Shown here: in pieces, positions 25,201 to 35,734 of the stretch
Numbering within the stretch: the stretch's first letter is position 1
Layout: each line of letters begins with the position of its first letter
Assembly: GCF_042186555.1 (NCBI RefSeq)
Contig: NC_133327.1
Span: forward strand, 333,151,126 to 333,215,125
From: Aquarana catesbeiana
Taxonomy: Eukaryota; Chordata; Amphibia; Anura; Ranidae
Direction: 5' to 3'
Length of the DNA stretch: 64,000 bases
Notes under the pieces: generated by a model
Database searches by the model: none
What the model was told of the DNA's origin: nothing
What the model saw: only the letters and a program-made list of their open reading frames with translations
Translations under genes and position numbers: made by a program

Positions 25201-25667
25201 TCAAAGTAAAATTCACTTTGTTAGGTGAACAACCTCTGGGTATTTAAAATGAACACTGGTTTACTGGGGCTAAGTGACCCTTCTAATACTTTAGGAAAAT
25301 CAACTCCAATGTCTACTGTGGAAACATTTTTGGTATACTAATAAAGAACTGGTTGGTTATTTGAATTTAGATTAGGTTTGTGGTTTCTCTCATTTTGTCA
25401 GCATTAAAAAAACATAAAAAAACACTAAACTTTATTTTGCTATTAATAAAGAAAAGATGCATCTTATTGACTTCTGACCAGCACTTTAAATACTTTTGTA
25501 TACTGTCCACAGTTGCCCATGGGGTTCAATGATTCCTACTGCATTAATTGTGCAATAGTAGGCTAATAGAACTCAAATTGAATGTATGCATGCCTAAAAC
25601 TATATTCATGACCCTTATGTTACAAAGGTACAGCAGTACTTCCTGCCCAATTAGCAGGTGTATGAAA
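22298..25667. other. Repeat-poor AT-rich DNA
   Basis: No gene or clear repeat is visible, apart from a possible degraded palindromic MITE around 25030-25230 ('actttgcaaagtgaatgtt' with 'ttcactttgttaggtgaac'). The short frames at 22668-22940 and 23557-23990 are unsupported. The segment lies 4-7 kb downstream of the CNR1 stop codon. Confidence 0.45.
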
Positions 25668-25945
25668 AGCTGGGTATACACGTTGAGTTTTTTTTTTTTT
25701 TCATTCAACTAGTAGGTTGAACGAAAAAAAAAACCTCCACACCAACACAAGCCATACTGATGAAAGGATCAATCCCGCTGTGTCTTTGTATTCTGACAGT
25801 GGATACTCCACCTCCCATCAGAATACACTAATCAACACTGCATACATTGACTGTAAGAGCTGATTGAATGCTGGTTTTCCAGCATGACCATTTGACAGAA
25901 GCTCATATTCAGATTAGCTTCTGTTGAAAAGACAGCAGTACACAC
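25668..25945. repeat. Probable TIR element of the 'gctgggtacacac' family
   Basis: The left edge reads 'gctgggtatacacgttgag', followed by T-rich and A-rich arms around 'cattcaactagtaggttgaa'. A possible right end, 'cagcagtacacac', lies near 25930. A related arm starts near 56417. The boundaries are uncertain. Confidence 0.4.
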
Positions 25946-26965
25946 AGTTTCTGCTGAACAGGTCACATTTTTGTACAAGAATATCCTGCTTAAATGAAGC
26001 AATGCTTCACTAACAATGAGCTTCAGCAGGACAATTCAGATAACTGTTTTCTCATAAGACAATGTAAAGGATCATGCACCAGTGTGAAGCTCCAATAAGC
26101 AATTGTACTAACAACAACTTTCCTCTTATACTAGTAGAGAATACCTGATCTGCTTAAAACTTGTATTAGTTTATCTGTTATTTAATGAATACCTGCAAAA
26201 CATGATGCTCAAAAATGTCTGGCTGTTTTTTTGTTGATCCTAAAACTGTGTCCTATTTGGTGGCAGTAAGTTGGTCAAAACTGCTTGCTTTTTTCATTTT
26301 TTTTCCCCTAAAAATGATGGCATATGATGACATAGGGGTTTTAAGCTGTTTAGGAAGAACACTTGATTTAGAGAGTGAATTGTGAATTTAACTGACTTGG
26401 TTCATATAAAACTGTGTAAGAAAAATACCTTCAAAATTGTCCTTAGAACTATCAGTAGCATGCAAAAATTCATTTTGTTTTGGCACTTTTTATCTTCTAT
26501 GAAAATAAAGAATATATCATATTTATAATATGACATTTTTTAACCTAACCTTCCTTACCCCTTGATATATATAAGCGTACAATAATAAACTTTATTATAA
26601 AGTTAACTTCTCCAAAAATGTATAGCGTAATTTCACATGTAAAGTAGTTTATGACCCTGTTATCTTTTTAAAATTTGTATAAATGCGGAGTTCATAACAT
26701 GAATAATTATTTTATAGCAGTAGATTGCAAAAATCAACTGTTACATTTATTTTATTTTTAATATCTTTCATGAATCAAATATCAATTCAATGAATGATTA
26801 AATGATAATATGCCCCAAAACCAATGGCATCACCAGTGGAACAATAGGCTATGGAGTCTAAACATGAGGCTCTCAGTTTATAACACATATCCTTCATATT
26901 TGCAGTGCTTCCTCTTTTCAAAATAGTTGTTTCCTCTATTAAGCTACACTAAATAGTTCCCAGAA
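25946..26965. other. Repeat-poor AT-rich DNA
   Basis: No feature is visible. The segment lies 2-3 kb downstream of the CNR1 stop codon. It may hold distal 3' UTR, but I cannot show this. Confidence 0.4.
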
Positions 26966-27090
26966 ATTATTATTCCCTCTGATCCCTCCTGTATTGATTT
27001 GTATTGTAAGTGTACTGTCTTCCCACATGTTGTAAAGCGCTGCGTAAACTGTTGGTGCTATATAAATCCTGTATAATAATATTATTTTTG
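26966..27090 (+). repeat. L2 LINE 3'-end fragment
   Basis: The sequence runs 'cctcctgtattgatttgta', 'ttgtaaagcgctgcgtaaac', 'ggtgctatataaatcctgta' and ends in 'taataatatta'. It matches the 3' UTR of the longer L2 copy at 35.6-35.7 kb (the AAAGCGCT, GTAAACTG and CTATATAAAT blocks). It is therefore a severely 5'-truncated L2 insertion. Confidence 0.75.
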
Positions 27091-29073
27091 TATACAAACT
27101 CTATGCTCTATGTTAATGAAATGCATGCCAGTGGAGTTAGTTTATTAACTTGTTGGTAAATTCAGGAACATTTGCCTTCCTTGATTTGTCCTGATTCATT
27201 ACACATTAAGACGCAACATACAGTATTCAGCAATGTGTCTATTAGAATTTATAAAGTGTGCCATGTCAAATTAGTTCATTTCTAATCAACAAATTTTATC
27301 AAAATTAAGCAGTGGCAGCAGTTTATGAATGGCTCAGACATGACCCAGTGGCTAAATGACCAACTGATATCCTGATAGAGACAAATCATTAGATCATTTT
27401 CCCTTAATAAATATGCCCTAAATAATAATAATAAGTAGACTACATTTTATTACAACCAAAATAAAAGTGCCTACATAAAGGGAACATTGGTCCTCTTTTT
27501 TTACCATAATAGCTGATTTCCATATTAAAGTTATGACATATTTTGTTGTAGTAGTAAAAATGTTTTGTACTTCACAAAAATAAAAAGTTGCACATCAATA
27601 AACATTACATTAGTCATATGGGATATAATATCCTTTTAAAGTATTACTTTAACAAAGTCATTACCATGACTTCTTTACTTATAAAGAGTGAGCTGTCAAT
27701 ATTCGGTGTGGTGTATATGTCCTGGCTTCCAATGTAATTTTTACATGCAGTACTTGTTTGTGATATTGGCATGCCATTTCATGGGAAGAATTTGATCATT
27801 TTGTGCTTTTCTAGAAGAGGCAATTTTTTAAAACTAATTCATGATTTAGTATTTCATCTTAGTAAATAGCTGTAGTCTCATCACATATCTGTTAATACTT
27901 TATAGACAAAAAGTATATTTTAGTTCTCAACTAATTCAATAATACTATGGTAGAACTCAACTTTAGAAACTGAATTCATGTGCAAATAGTGCAACAAGAG
28001 CTATATTATACTTAATTATAGTTGTCGGTCATTTTTTAATAAGATGACCTATTTCGTTATTTACAAACAGACATGCACATTACATTGACTAACACAAAGT
28101 AAATACATTAAATTGTAACATTACATTAAAACTTATTAAAAGTTTTTATATAACTTTTTTTAACTTGATATATGTATGATCCTGTACATTTAAAACATAT
28201 AGGATATCAGTAGTTTAGATCACTGACTTCAACCTACTTCTATGTATGGTTAAGTACATTAAATTCACAACAGTATTGTTATACACTGTCAATCTTTGAA
28301 CAAACAGCTGATAGCACACCAATGCCCTTGTTTGCAAAAGCCATTGTTTCCATTCCATTTTTGTCACAAGACATCCCTGGTCTTTAAGGTTTTAAAGAGA
28401 TGTCAGTCCTACATTATGTTAAATAAATGTTATTATTCAACAGTAGGACCTTGCATAAATGTAATGTCTACTGTTCTTTACTGAATGTCATATACAATTC
28501 CATTTTACCACAATCAATTCAAGCACATGTTAAGATCTCAATTTCTGTGCAAGTAAAGCAAACCATATTCAATCTTTCAGTGTCAAACTTGTAGATTAAA
28601 TGTATCTGCAATTTGCAAACCAGAAGATTACCTCTAATTTCTAGAACTATATTAGGCAAAACTTTCATCATAGTGATGTGAGGTATTAAAAAGTCTTCCA
28701 GTTTTTCTTTGTTTGCATGTCTTGACAAACACAATACATAAGATAAAGGTCCGAATGGACAACACAGAATACTTCAAAGACTACAAACAATACTTTAAAA
28801 AATTTAAATCTATATCAGATTTGTTCAATTTTTTTTCAAAATAAATGAAACTATATAATTAAAAAATATTCTTGTATAATAAAATTAGTACTCTTTTTTG
28901 TATTCTAAACTAAGGATTTTAACAGAGTAAACTTTTTGTGTGAAATCTCCATTTTTCTTACTGCCTTAATTTTGTATGAATAGTAGGGATACTAGTTGCA
29001 GTTTTTCTCTCAATATACTTAACTGAGATTAAGAGGGGCACATTCCGCTTTCTTTTCTATCAGCAAGACGGAC
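27091..29073 (-). other. Probable CNR1 3' UTR (proximal part)
   Basis: This is about 2 kb of AT-rich, repeat-free DNA directly downstream of the CNR1 stop codon on the minus strand. CNR1 transcripts of other vertebrates have long 3' UTRs of several kilobases, and absence of transposons fits a transcribed, constrained region. I could not single out one polyadenylation signal, because the minus-strand AATAAA equivalents are many in such AT-rich DNA. Extent and identity are inferred, not seen. Confidence 0.4.
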
Positions 29074-30462
29074 TTACACTGCTTCAGCAGATGTATCTGT
29101 AGATACTGACATGGTCACTTTGGCGATCTTTACCGTGCTTTTAATGCAGCTTTCAGCTGCTCTGTGGACGTTACTATTATGTGCATGTCTGTTCTGACAG
29201 TCAGACTCCATGCTGTTATCAAGAGGCTGCGTAGTCCCTTCACAACTAGGGAACATGCTACAAAATGCACTTCTTAAGTCTTTGCTTCGAAGAGCGTAGA
29301 TGATGGGATTCACAGTTGAATTTAGCAAACAAAGCATGCTGCAGAAGGCAAACACTGTCTTTACGGTCTTGTTCATCTTTCCAAAGACATCATAAACCAT
29401 AATTGCGAGGAGTGGACCCCAACAAATGATTAACACCACTAAAATGAGGACCAGGGTTTTTGCTAACCTGATATCCATACGAGTCTGGTCCGGTCTAGTG
29501 ATGTGCACTTTGCCATCTTCTGATGTGTGAACTATGATGCTCTTTTGAGTGCCCCGTTGCAACATTCTCACAGCGTGGGTGTGAGCTTTCCACAATATAT
29601 ACATATATGCATACACTATAAATAACAAAAGAACACTGGTTACCCCAATCCAAAACATCAGATAGGTCTCATCAATAAGAGGGAAAATATCTGAGCATAC
29701 GGATTTTAGCTTCTTGCAATTCCATCCTAGCAGAGGAAGCACTGCAATGACAATAGCTATCGTCCACATCATACAGAATGCAATGACAGCTTTTGTCCTT
29801 GTGACTATTCTTTTATATGACAATGGCCTGTGTATGGAGATGTACCTGTCTATTGCAGTTAAGAACAGACTGCCAACTGAGGCTGTGAATGAAGCTGTGA
29901 CACCCCCTAGTTTGAACAGAAAAACATTTGGAGTGTCTATCCGATGAAAAACATGGAAATCAACAAAACTGTAGACAAAAATCACACTGCCTAGAAAATC
30001 AGCAACTGCCAAGCTGCCAATAAAATGGTAGGAGGGTCTGCATCTCAAAGTACGAGACTGCAAGATGACACAGAGCACAAGCATGTTCTCTAACACAGTA
30101 AAAGTACCCAGGGTTATGGAAAGAGCAGCAACAACTAGCTGTTGGCTTGGGGTAAGAATCATAAAGCATTCCATGTCCATGAAGTTGTTTCCACATTGTA
30201 TTTTGCCATCACCATCTTTAAAGGTAGTGAATGACTTGTTGTAAAATTCAGTTGCATTAAATGAATCCAGATGTAGAGTACTTTGACCGTCTATTATTTT
30301 TTCTTGATAGGAGGATAAAGGTAGTTTCTGTGGGTAATAGCCCAGTTTAGAAAGATCACTCTTTGTGTCTTCATACTGGACTTCGTTTGGTCCCATATAG
30401 AGAAGGTCAGTAGTAATTGTTCTGAATGTTGTGTCTGCCAGGCCATCCAGGACAGACTTCAT
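29074..30462 (-). CDS. CNR1: Cannabinoid receptor 1 (single coding exon)
   Basis: This is a 462-residue class A GPCR of the plasma membrane that binds anandamide and 2-AG and couples to Gi/o. It starts at the ATG at 30462, giving MKSVLDGLADTTFRTITTDL, the conserved vertebrate start; an in-frame GTG just upstream is not the start. Visible landmarks: N-glycosylation sites N69 (NAT) and N75 (NKS); N-terminal cysteines C90 and C99; seven membrane segments at roughly 108-134, 146-168, 178-203, 224-246, 265-290, 335-358 and 369-391. Also present are D155 in TM2, K184 in TM3 (aligning with human K192), DRY at 205-207, loop cysteines C249 and C256, CWGP at 347-350, NPIIY at 385-389 and palmitoylation-site C407. 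The tail ends SVSTDTSAEAV. It lacks 8 residues in the extracellular N-terminus and 2 in the tail relative to human. It is CNR1 rather than CNR2 because of the long N-terminus and tail. The coding region is intact and intronless, as in other vertebrates. Confidence 0.98.
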   Translation of the reverse strand: MKSVLDGLADTTFRTITTDLLYMGPNEVQYEDTKSDLSKLGYYPQKLPLSSYQEKIIDGQSTLHLDSFNATEFYNKSFTTFKDGDGKIQCGNNFMDMECFMILTPSQQLVVAALSITLGTFTVLENMLVLCVILQSRTLRCRPSYHFIGSLAVADFLGSVIFVYSFVDFHVFHRIDTPNVFLFKLGGVTASFTASVGSLFLTAIDRYISIHRPLSYKRIVTRTKAVIAFCMMWTIAIVIAVLPLLGWNCKKLKSVCSDIFPLIDETYLMFWIGVTSVLLLFIVYAYMYILWKAHTHAVRMLQRGTQKSIIVHTSEDGKVHITRPDQTRMDIRLAKTLVLILVVLIICWGPLLAIMVYDVFGKMNKTVKTVFAFCSMLCLLNSTVNPIIYALRSKDLRSAFCSMFPSCEGTTQPLDNSMESDCQNRHAHNSNVHRAAESCIKSTVKIAKVTMSVSTDTSAEAV

Positions 30463-30530
30463 CACCCCAAGTTTCTGTTAAATATATTCCCAGTGGAAAA
30501 TACAGACTGTTGGCTTCAAACCTGTAGCAG
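30463..30530 (-). other. CNR1: CNR1 5' UTR end with candidate splice acceptor
   Basis: Upstream of the ATG on the minus strand, the sequence 'gtttactctgctacag' ends in AG at 30523-30522. It would make 30521 the first base of the coding exon, giving a 59-base 5' UTR stretch. CNR1 coding exons in vertebrates are preceded by an intron in the 5' UTR, so an acceptor is expected nearby. The pyrimidine tract is weak and other AG positions are possible. A G at -3 and A at +4 flank the start codon. Confidence 0.35.
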
Positions 30531-31197
30531 AGTAAACAACATAGAAATGGTAAACAGGCAAAATGAAATGTGTTATATGTCCAATCAAGATGAATTATGT
30601 ACTTCAAATAAAAGGCTGTTTGTTTATCTACACAATTGATTAAAACAGTAATAAACTAAAATATTTTGATGATCTAACAGTCAAAAACATCAAGCAATAT
30701 GAAACTGCTATGTATCAAATGTGAAAACAATAGACAAAAGTAAGTTCAAATACTCTTGGCATATTAAAAAAAAATATTTTTTATGTTGTAATTATGTTTA
30801 CACTCAGCTAGTTTTTTGCAACTGAGGGTTTTCATTTCCAAAAATACAACAATGCTTCAGACTGTATGTCTAACATACATATGTTTATATAAATATCTTG
30901 CTGAAATGCATCTTACAATCATCAGATATGAGATATCATCATCATCACCAGAATTCACAGTTCTGCCTAGCTCCTGTAGCTACTGATAAGCTAAACAAAG
31001 ATGTAAGGCTTCTCTGAAGGATTATTGAAACTGTAGCATTCACTAGTATTTGGGGAGCCTCTACAGGAGGGACATTAATATTAAAAACTAAAGAAAGAAA
31101 ACTGTGTCATTCAAGAAATGTGAGAAGATATATTCAACACGCTGGTACCCATCCAAAGCTAATATACATCAATGAGTATAGCTTGTTTCGTTAAAAT
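30531..31197. other. Probable CNR1 5' UTR intron, no repeat
   Basis: AT-rich DNA with no terminal repeats or coding potential. By position it should belong to the intron upstream of the CNR1 coding exon; the upstream exon and promoter are not identifiable in this window. Confidence 0.4.
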
Positions 31198-31686
31198 TAA
31201 AGGCTAAGTTCACCTTTGTTTACCTTTTTTTTTTCTTCCAGCTCCCCTATGTACCAATATATGATTAATGTACTTCTTTTGCAAAAATAAAAAAGCTTTC
31301 CGTTTATTCTACACAATTACCTCACTGTCCTCATAGCTATTTGAAAACACTGCTCCATTACTTCTGCCTTACTTCTTGGACAGACTTTAGGTTATGACAC
31401 AGGAAGGAGTTGACCAGCTTACCTCATTAGCACACACCCTGCATCATCTACCCTCAGCTGGTCCACTTCTTCCTGTGCCATGACCTAAAGTCTGTCCGGG
31501 AAGTAAGGCAGAAGTAATGGAGTAGTGTTTTCAAACAGCCATGAGGACAGTGAGGTAAGCGTGTGTAGAATAAATGAAAAACTGTTTTATTTTTGCAAAA
31601 TAAGTACATTAATGCTATATTGGTAATAGGGGAGTTGGAATTTAGAAAAAAAAAAAAAGCTGTACAAAAGGTGAACTTAGCCTTTA
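31198..31686. mobile_element. Foldback MITE with long arms
   Basis: The left end 'taaaggctaagttcacctt' is inverted at the right end as 'aaggtgaacttagccttta'. The arms extend to the centre near 31440. Paired blocks include 'acttctgccttacttcttgg' near 31359 and 'cgggaagtaaggcagaagt' near 31498, and 'gacagactttaggt' with 'acctaaagtctgtc'. It is about 490 bp long with no transposase. The 131-residue minus-strand frame across its right edge is not a gene. Confidence 0.75.
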
Positions 31687-31696
31687 AGCTTTTACT

Positions 31697-31995
31697 AAGG
31701 CTGGCCATAGACGTGGTTTCAGGAAAGAAATTCAATCGATTCTCCCCCATCAACACAGTGTTGACAGGGGAATCCCTCCTGCTGAGCCATTGTGTTCTCT
31801 TGGCGGGGGGGGGGGGAGCCATCACTGCTGCTATAACAGCCTCTTGCAATAATCACATGTAAAATCCGTCAGGCTGGCTGTACCCAAATCGATCGATCAA
31901 CTTGGGTACATTCTGCCTGCTCATACATGGTTCGAATCTTGGCTGGTTACTGCTGAACCAGCCGAGACTCGAACCATCTATGGCCGTCTTAACTA
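31697..31995. mobile_element. TIR element of the 'ggccatagacg' family, copy 1
   Basis: The ends 'aaggctggccatagacg' and 'catctatggccgtctta' are inverted. Internal blocks include 'caacttgggtacattctgcc', a G-rich run at 31803-31818 and 'gacaggggaatccctcctgc'. A second copy in the opposite orientation starts at 32141, which confirms the family. Non-coding. Confidence 0.65.
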
Positions 31996-33319
31996 AGGGC
32001 CCTCAAAAAAAGCTTTCAACTTGTTTACTTACTCACAAACAGAATCTGTTCAGTGAGCTGTAGTCATCAGTTCATTAACTTTCTGAGACCTCTCAATCAG
32101 TCAATCTGAGACAGATTGGCTATTAGGAGAATGTCTGCCTTAGGCCGGCCATACACGGTTTGAATCTCGGCTGGTTCAGCAGGAACTGGCCAAGAGTCTA
32201 ACTGTTAATGGGCAGGCGAAATGTACCAAGTTGATCGATCGACCAACTTAGGTACAACCAGTCTGCCGGATTCTCTTGTGATTATCGCCAGCAGCTGCTA
32301 TAGCTGCTAGCAATAATCAATATCTTCTGGCGGGGGCGGCTTCCCCCACCCCCCCAGACAATTGCTTGGCAGGAGTAGGGATGAGCCGAACACCCCCCTG
32401 TTCGGTTCGCACCAGAACATGCGAACAGGAAAAAAGTTTGCTCGAACACGCGAACACTGTTAAAGTCTATGGGACACGAACATGAATAATCAAAAGTGCT
32501 AATTTTAAAGGCTTATATGCAAGTTATTGTCATAAAAAGTGTTTGGGGACCCGGGTCCTGCCCCAGGGGACATGGATCAATGCAAAAAAAAGTTTTAAAA
32601 ACGGACGTTTTTTCAGGAGCAGTGATTTTAATAATGCTTAAAGTCGAACAATAAAAGTGTAATATCCCTTTAAATTTCGTACCTGGGGGGTGTCTATAGT
32701 ATGCCTGTAAAGGGGCGCATGTTTCCCGTGTTTAGAACAGTCTGACAGCAAAATGATATTTCGAAGGAAAAATTCCATTCAAAACTACCCGCGGCTATTG
32801 CATTGCCGACAATACACATAGAAGTTCATTGATAAAAACGGCATGGGAATTCAACACAGGGAAACCCCGAACCAAAATTTAAAAAAAAAATGACGTGGGA
32901 GTCCCCCTAAATTCCATACCAGGCCCTTCAGGTCTGGTATGGATATTAAGGGGAACCCCGGCTAAAATAAAAAAAAATGACGTGGGGTTCCCCCTAAATT
33001 CCATACCAGACCCTCAACATTGGGAGGGTGCTTTGGGGTAGCCCCCCAAAACACCTTGTCCCCATGTTGATGAGGACAAGGGCCTCATCCCCACAACCCT
33101 GGCCGGTGGTTGTGGGGGTCTGTGGGCAGGGGGCTTATCGGAATCTGGAAGCCCCCTTTAACAAGGGGACCCCCAGATCCCGGCCCCCCCTGTGTGAAAT
33201 GGTAAGGGGGTACTTACCCCTACCATTTCACAAAAAAACTGTCAAAAATGTTAAAAATGACAAGAGACAGTATTTGACAATTCCTTTATTTAAATGCTTC
33301 TTCTTTCTTCTATCTTCCT

Positions 33320-33550
33320 TCATCTTCTTCTGGTTCTTCTGGCTCTTCTGGTTCTTCCTCCAGTGTTCTCGTCCAGCACCTCCTCCGTGGCGTCTTCTAT
33401 CTTCTTCTCCTCGGGCCGCTCCGCACCCATGGCATGGGGGAGGCTCCTGCTCTTCTCTTCATCTTCTTCTTCATCCTCTTCTCTTCTTCCTTCTTCTCTT
33501 CTTCTCTTCTTCATTTTCTTCTCCGGGCCGCTCCGCACCCATGCTGGCAT
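33320..33550 (-). other. Small E/K/R-rich frame, left arm of the foldback
   Basis: An ATG at 33550 opens a 76-residue frame starting MPAWVRSGPEKKMKKRRREE, followed by acidic runs and ending in arginine-rich residues. A minus-strand AATAAA follows at 33290-33285. It mirrors the frame in the right arm. The composition comes largely from GAA/AGA repeats, so it may be fortuitous. No protein family is recognised. Confidence 0.3.
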
Positions 33551-33594
33551 GGAGGGAGGCTCCCGCTGTGTGACGGAATCTCCTCGTCTGACGG

Positions 33595-33768
33595 TTCTTA
33601 AATAACGGGGGGCGGGGCCACCCGGTGACCTCGCCCCCCTCTGACGCACGGTGACTTGACGGGACTTCCCTGTGACGTCACAGGGAATGCCACAGGGAAG
33701 TCCCGTCATGTCCCATGCGTCAGAGGGGGCGGGGTCACCGGGTGGCCCCACCCCCCTTTATTTAAGAA
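33595..33768. promoter_or_regulatory. Mirror-symmetric promoter-like core of the foldback
   Basis: The centre is a CRE-type palindrome TGACGTCA at 33673-33680. On each side lie a GC-box-like run (GGGGGGCGGGGCC at 33607-33619; GGGGGCGGGG at 33725-33734) and an A/T box 'tttatttaagaa' (33757-33768) or its mirror ('ttcttaaata' near 33595-33604). Motifs are seen; promoter activity is inference. Both directions lead to the same small reading frame. Confidence 0.4.
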
Positions 33769-33812
33769 CCGTCAGACGAGGAGACTGCGTCACACAGCGG
33801 GAGCCTCCCTCC

Positions 33813-33980
33813 ATGCCAGCATGGGTGCGGAGCGGCCCAGAGAAGAAAATGAAGAAGAGAAGAAGAGAAGAAGGAAGAAGAGAAGAGGATGAAGAAGAAG
33901 GTGAAGAGAAGAGCGGGAGCCTCCCCCCATGCCATGGGAGTGGAGGGGCCCGAGGAGAAGAAGATAGAAGGCGCCGCTGA
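33813..33980 (+). other. Small E/K/R-rich frame, right arm of the foldback
   Basis: An ATG at 33813 opens a 55-residue frame beginning with the same 20 residues as its mirror in the left arm (MPAWVRSGPEKKMKKRRREE). An AATAAA follows at 34074-34079. The arms diverge downstream (76 versus 55 residues), because single-base differences alter the frame. The similarity follows from the inverted repeat itself and is not independent evidence of selection. Confidence 0.3.
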
Positions 33981-34523
33981 GGAGATGCTGGACGAGAACG
34001 CCGGAGGAAGAACCAGAAGAGCCAGAAGAACCAGAAGAAGATGAAGGAAGATAGAAGAAAGAGGAAGCATTTAAATAAAGGAATTGTCAAAAACTGTCTC
34101 TTGTCATTTTTAACATTTTTGACAGTTTTTTAGTGAAATGGTAGGGGTAAGTACCCCCTTACCATTTCACACAGGGGGGGGCCGGGATCTGGGGGTTCCC
34201 TTGTTAAAGGGGGCTTTCAGATTCCGATAAGCCCCCCGCCAGCAGACCCCCACAACCACCGGCCAGGGTTGTGGGGATGAGGCCCTTGTCCTCATCAACA
34301 TGGGGACAAGGTGTTTTGGGGGGCCACCCCAAAGCACCCTCCCAATGTTGAGGGCATGTGGTCTGGTACGGTTCAGGAGGGGGGGCCGCACTCTCGTCCC
34401 CCCCTCTTTTCCTGCAGCCTGCCAGGTTGCGTGCTCGGATAAGGGTCTAGTATGGATTTTTGGGGGGACCCCACGCCGTTTTTTTTTTTTTTTGGCACGG
34501 GGTTCCCCTTAAAATCCATACCA

Positions 34524-35515
34524 TTGTCACTTACAACTCTACTTCCTCCTCTCCTCTTCCTTTTTCCGTTGGGGTCCCCCAAGGTTCTGTTCTCGGACCT
34601 CTCCTTTTCTCAATCTACACCACCTCCTTGGGTCAGTTGATTGCCTCCCACGGCTTTAAATATCATCTCTACGCTGATGACACCCAAATCTATCTCTCCA
34701 CCCCCCAGCTCTCTCCATCTGTCTCCTCACGCATTACCAACTTATTAGCAGACATATCAGCCTGGATGTCACATCACTTTCTCAAACTCAACCTATCCAA
34801 AACCGAGCTCATGATATTTCCTCCCTCAGGTGCCACTTCCCCTGATCTCCCTGTCAAGATCAACGGCTCAACTATCAACCCATCTCCCCACGCCAAGGTC
34901 CTAGGTGTAATCCTGGACTCTGAACTAACCTTTCGACCCCACATTCTATCACTATCCAAAGCTTGCCGCCTCTGTCTTCGCAACATCTCCAAGATACGCC
35001 CCTTCCTAACCAATGACACCACAAAGCTTCTAATCCACTCCCTGGTCATCTCCCGCCTTGACTACTGCAACTCCCTCCTCATTGGTTTACCTCTAAATAG
35101 GCTATCCCCACTTCAGTCCATCATGAACGCTGCGGCCAGGCTCATCCACCACACAAACCGCTCAGCGTCTGCTACACCCCTCTGCCAATCCCTCCATTGG
35201 CTGCCACTCAGTCACCGAATTAAATTCAAGATACTAACTATAACTTACAAAGCCATCCACAACCTGGCCCCTAGCTACATCTCTAACCTAGTCACAAAAT
35301 ACCAACCTAATCGTTCTCTTCGCTCCTCCCAAGACCTCCTGCTCTCAAACTCCCTTGTCACCTCATCCCATGCTCGCCTTCAGGACTTCTCCAGAGCCTC
35401 CCCCATCCTCTGGAATGCTCTACTCCAATCCGTCCGATTTTCTACTACTTTATCCACTTTCATTCCATCCCTGAAAACTCATCTCTTCAGAGAAGCCTAT
35501 CTGGTCCCCACCTAA
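34524..35515 (+). pseudogene. L2-type reverse transcriptase, C-terminal part (ORF2 fragment)
   Basis: This is the palm-to-tail part of a LINE reverse transcriptase that would copy L2 RNA at a nicked target. Visible motifs: 'GVPQGSVLGPLLFSIY' (RT domain 4), then the catalytic 'YADDTQIY' at 34670 onward. 'KVLGVILDSELTF' and 'LDYCNSLL' follow, then the thumb/tail region with 'SLHWLPLSHRIKFK' and 'FIPSLKTHLF'. About 330 codons are open without a frameshift up to the stop at 35513-35515, so the copy is fairly young. The endonuclease domain and fingers are missing. The apparent upstream start at 34460 lies in foldback DNA and is not real. Confidence 0.85.
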
Positions 35516-35734
35516 CAACTGTACATTTATCTTCTCAATCAGCACATCACCCACAGTTATTACCTCTTGTATCTCTTGACCTTCCCTCTTAGATTGTAAG
35601 CTCTAAGGAGCAGGGCCCTCTGATTCCTACTGTATCAAATTGTATTGTATTTGTACTGTCTACCCTCAAGTTGTAAAGCGCTACGTAAACTGTTTGCGCT
35701 ATATAAATACTGTATAATAATAATAATAATAATA
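34524..35734 (+). mobile_element. L2-clade LINE, 5'-truncated, inserted in the foldback arm
   Basis: The insertion is bounded by ATACCA on both sides (34518-34523 and 35735-35740). The uninterrupted left arm shows the empty-site order 'ccataccagaccc'. The 3' part has 'agattgtaagctctaaggag', 'agcgctacgtaaactgtttg' and 'cgctatataaatactgtata', and ends in a (TAA)n run, a typical L2 end. It is younger than the foldback that hosts it. Confidence 0.85.

Noticed and set aside
29714..29947. Plus-strand open frame of 77 residues inside CNR1
   Set aside because: It is antisense to the conserved transmembrane region of CNR1 and explained by its codon constraints.
30463..30465. In-frame GTG giving a 463-residue CNR1
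   Set aside because: The next codon is the ATG matching the conserved vertebrate start MKS; a non-ATG start one codon earlier has no support.
33028..34391. Several open frames of 70-180 residues on both strands
   Set aside because: They are low-complexity translations of GAA/TTC-rich and proline-coding foldback DNA, occur as mirror pairs because of the inverted repeat, and match no family. Only the two ATG frames next to the core are mentioned, with low confidence.
34460..34523. Start of the 351-residue frame as an L2 protein start
   Set aside because: These codons lie in foldback DNA before the L2 junction at 34524 and use a non-ATG start.
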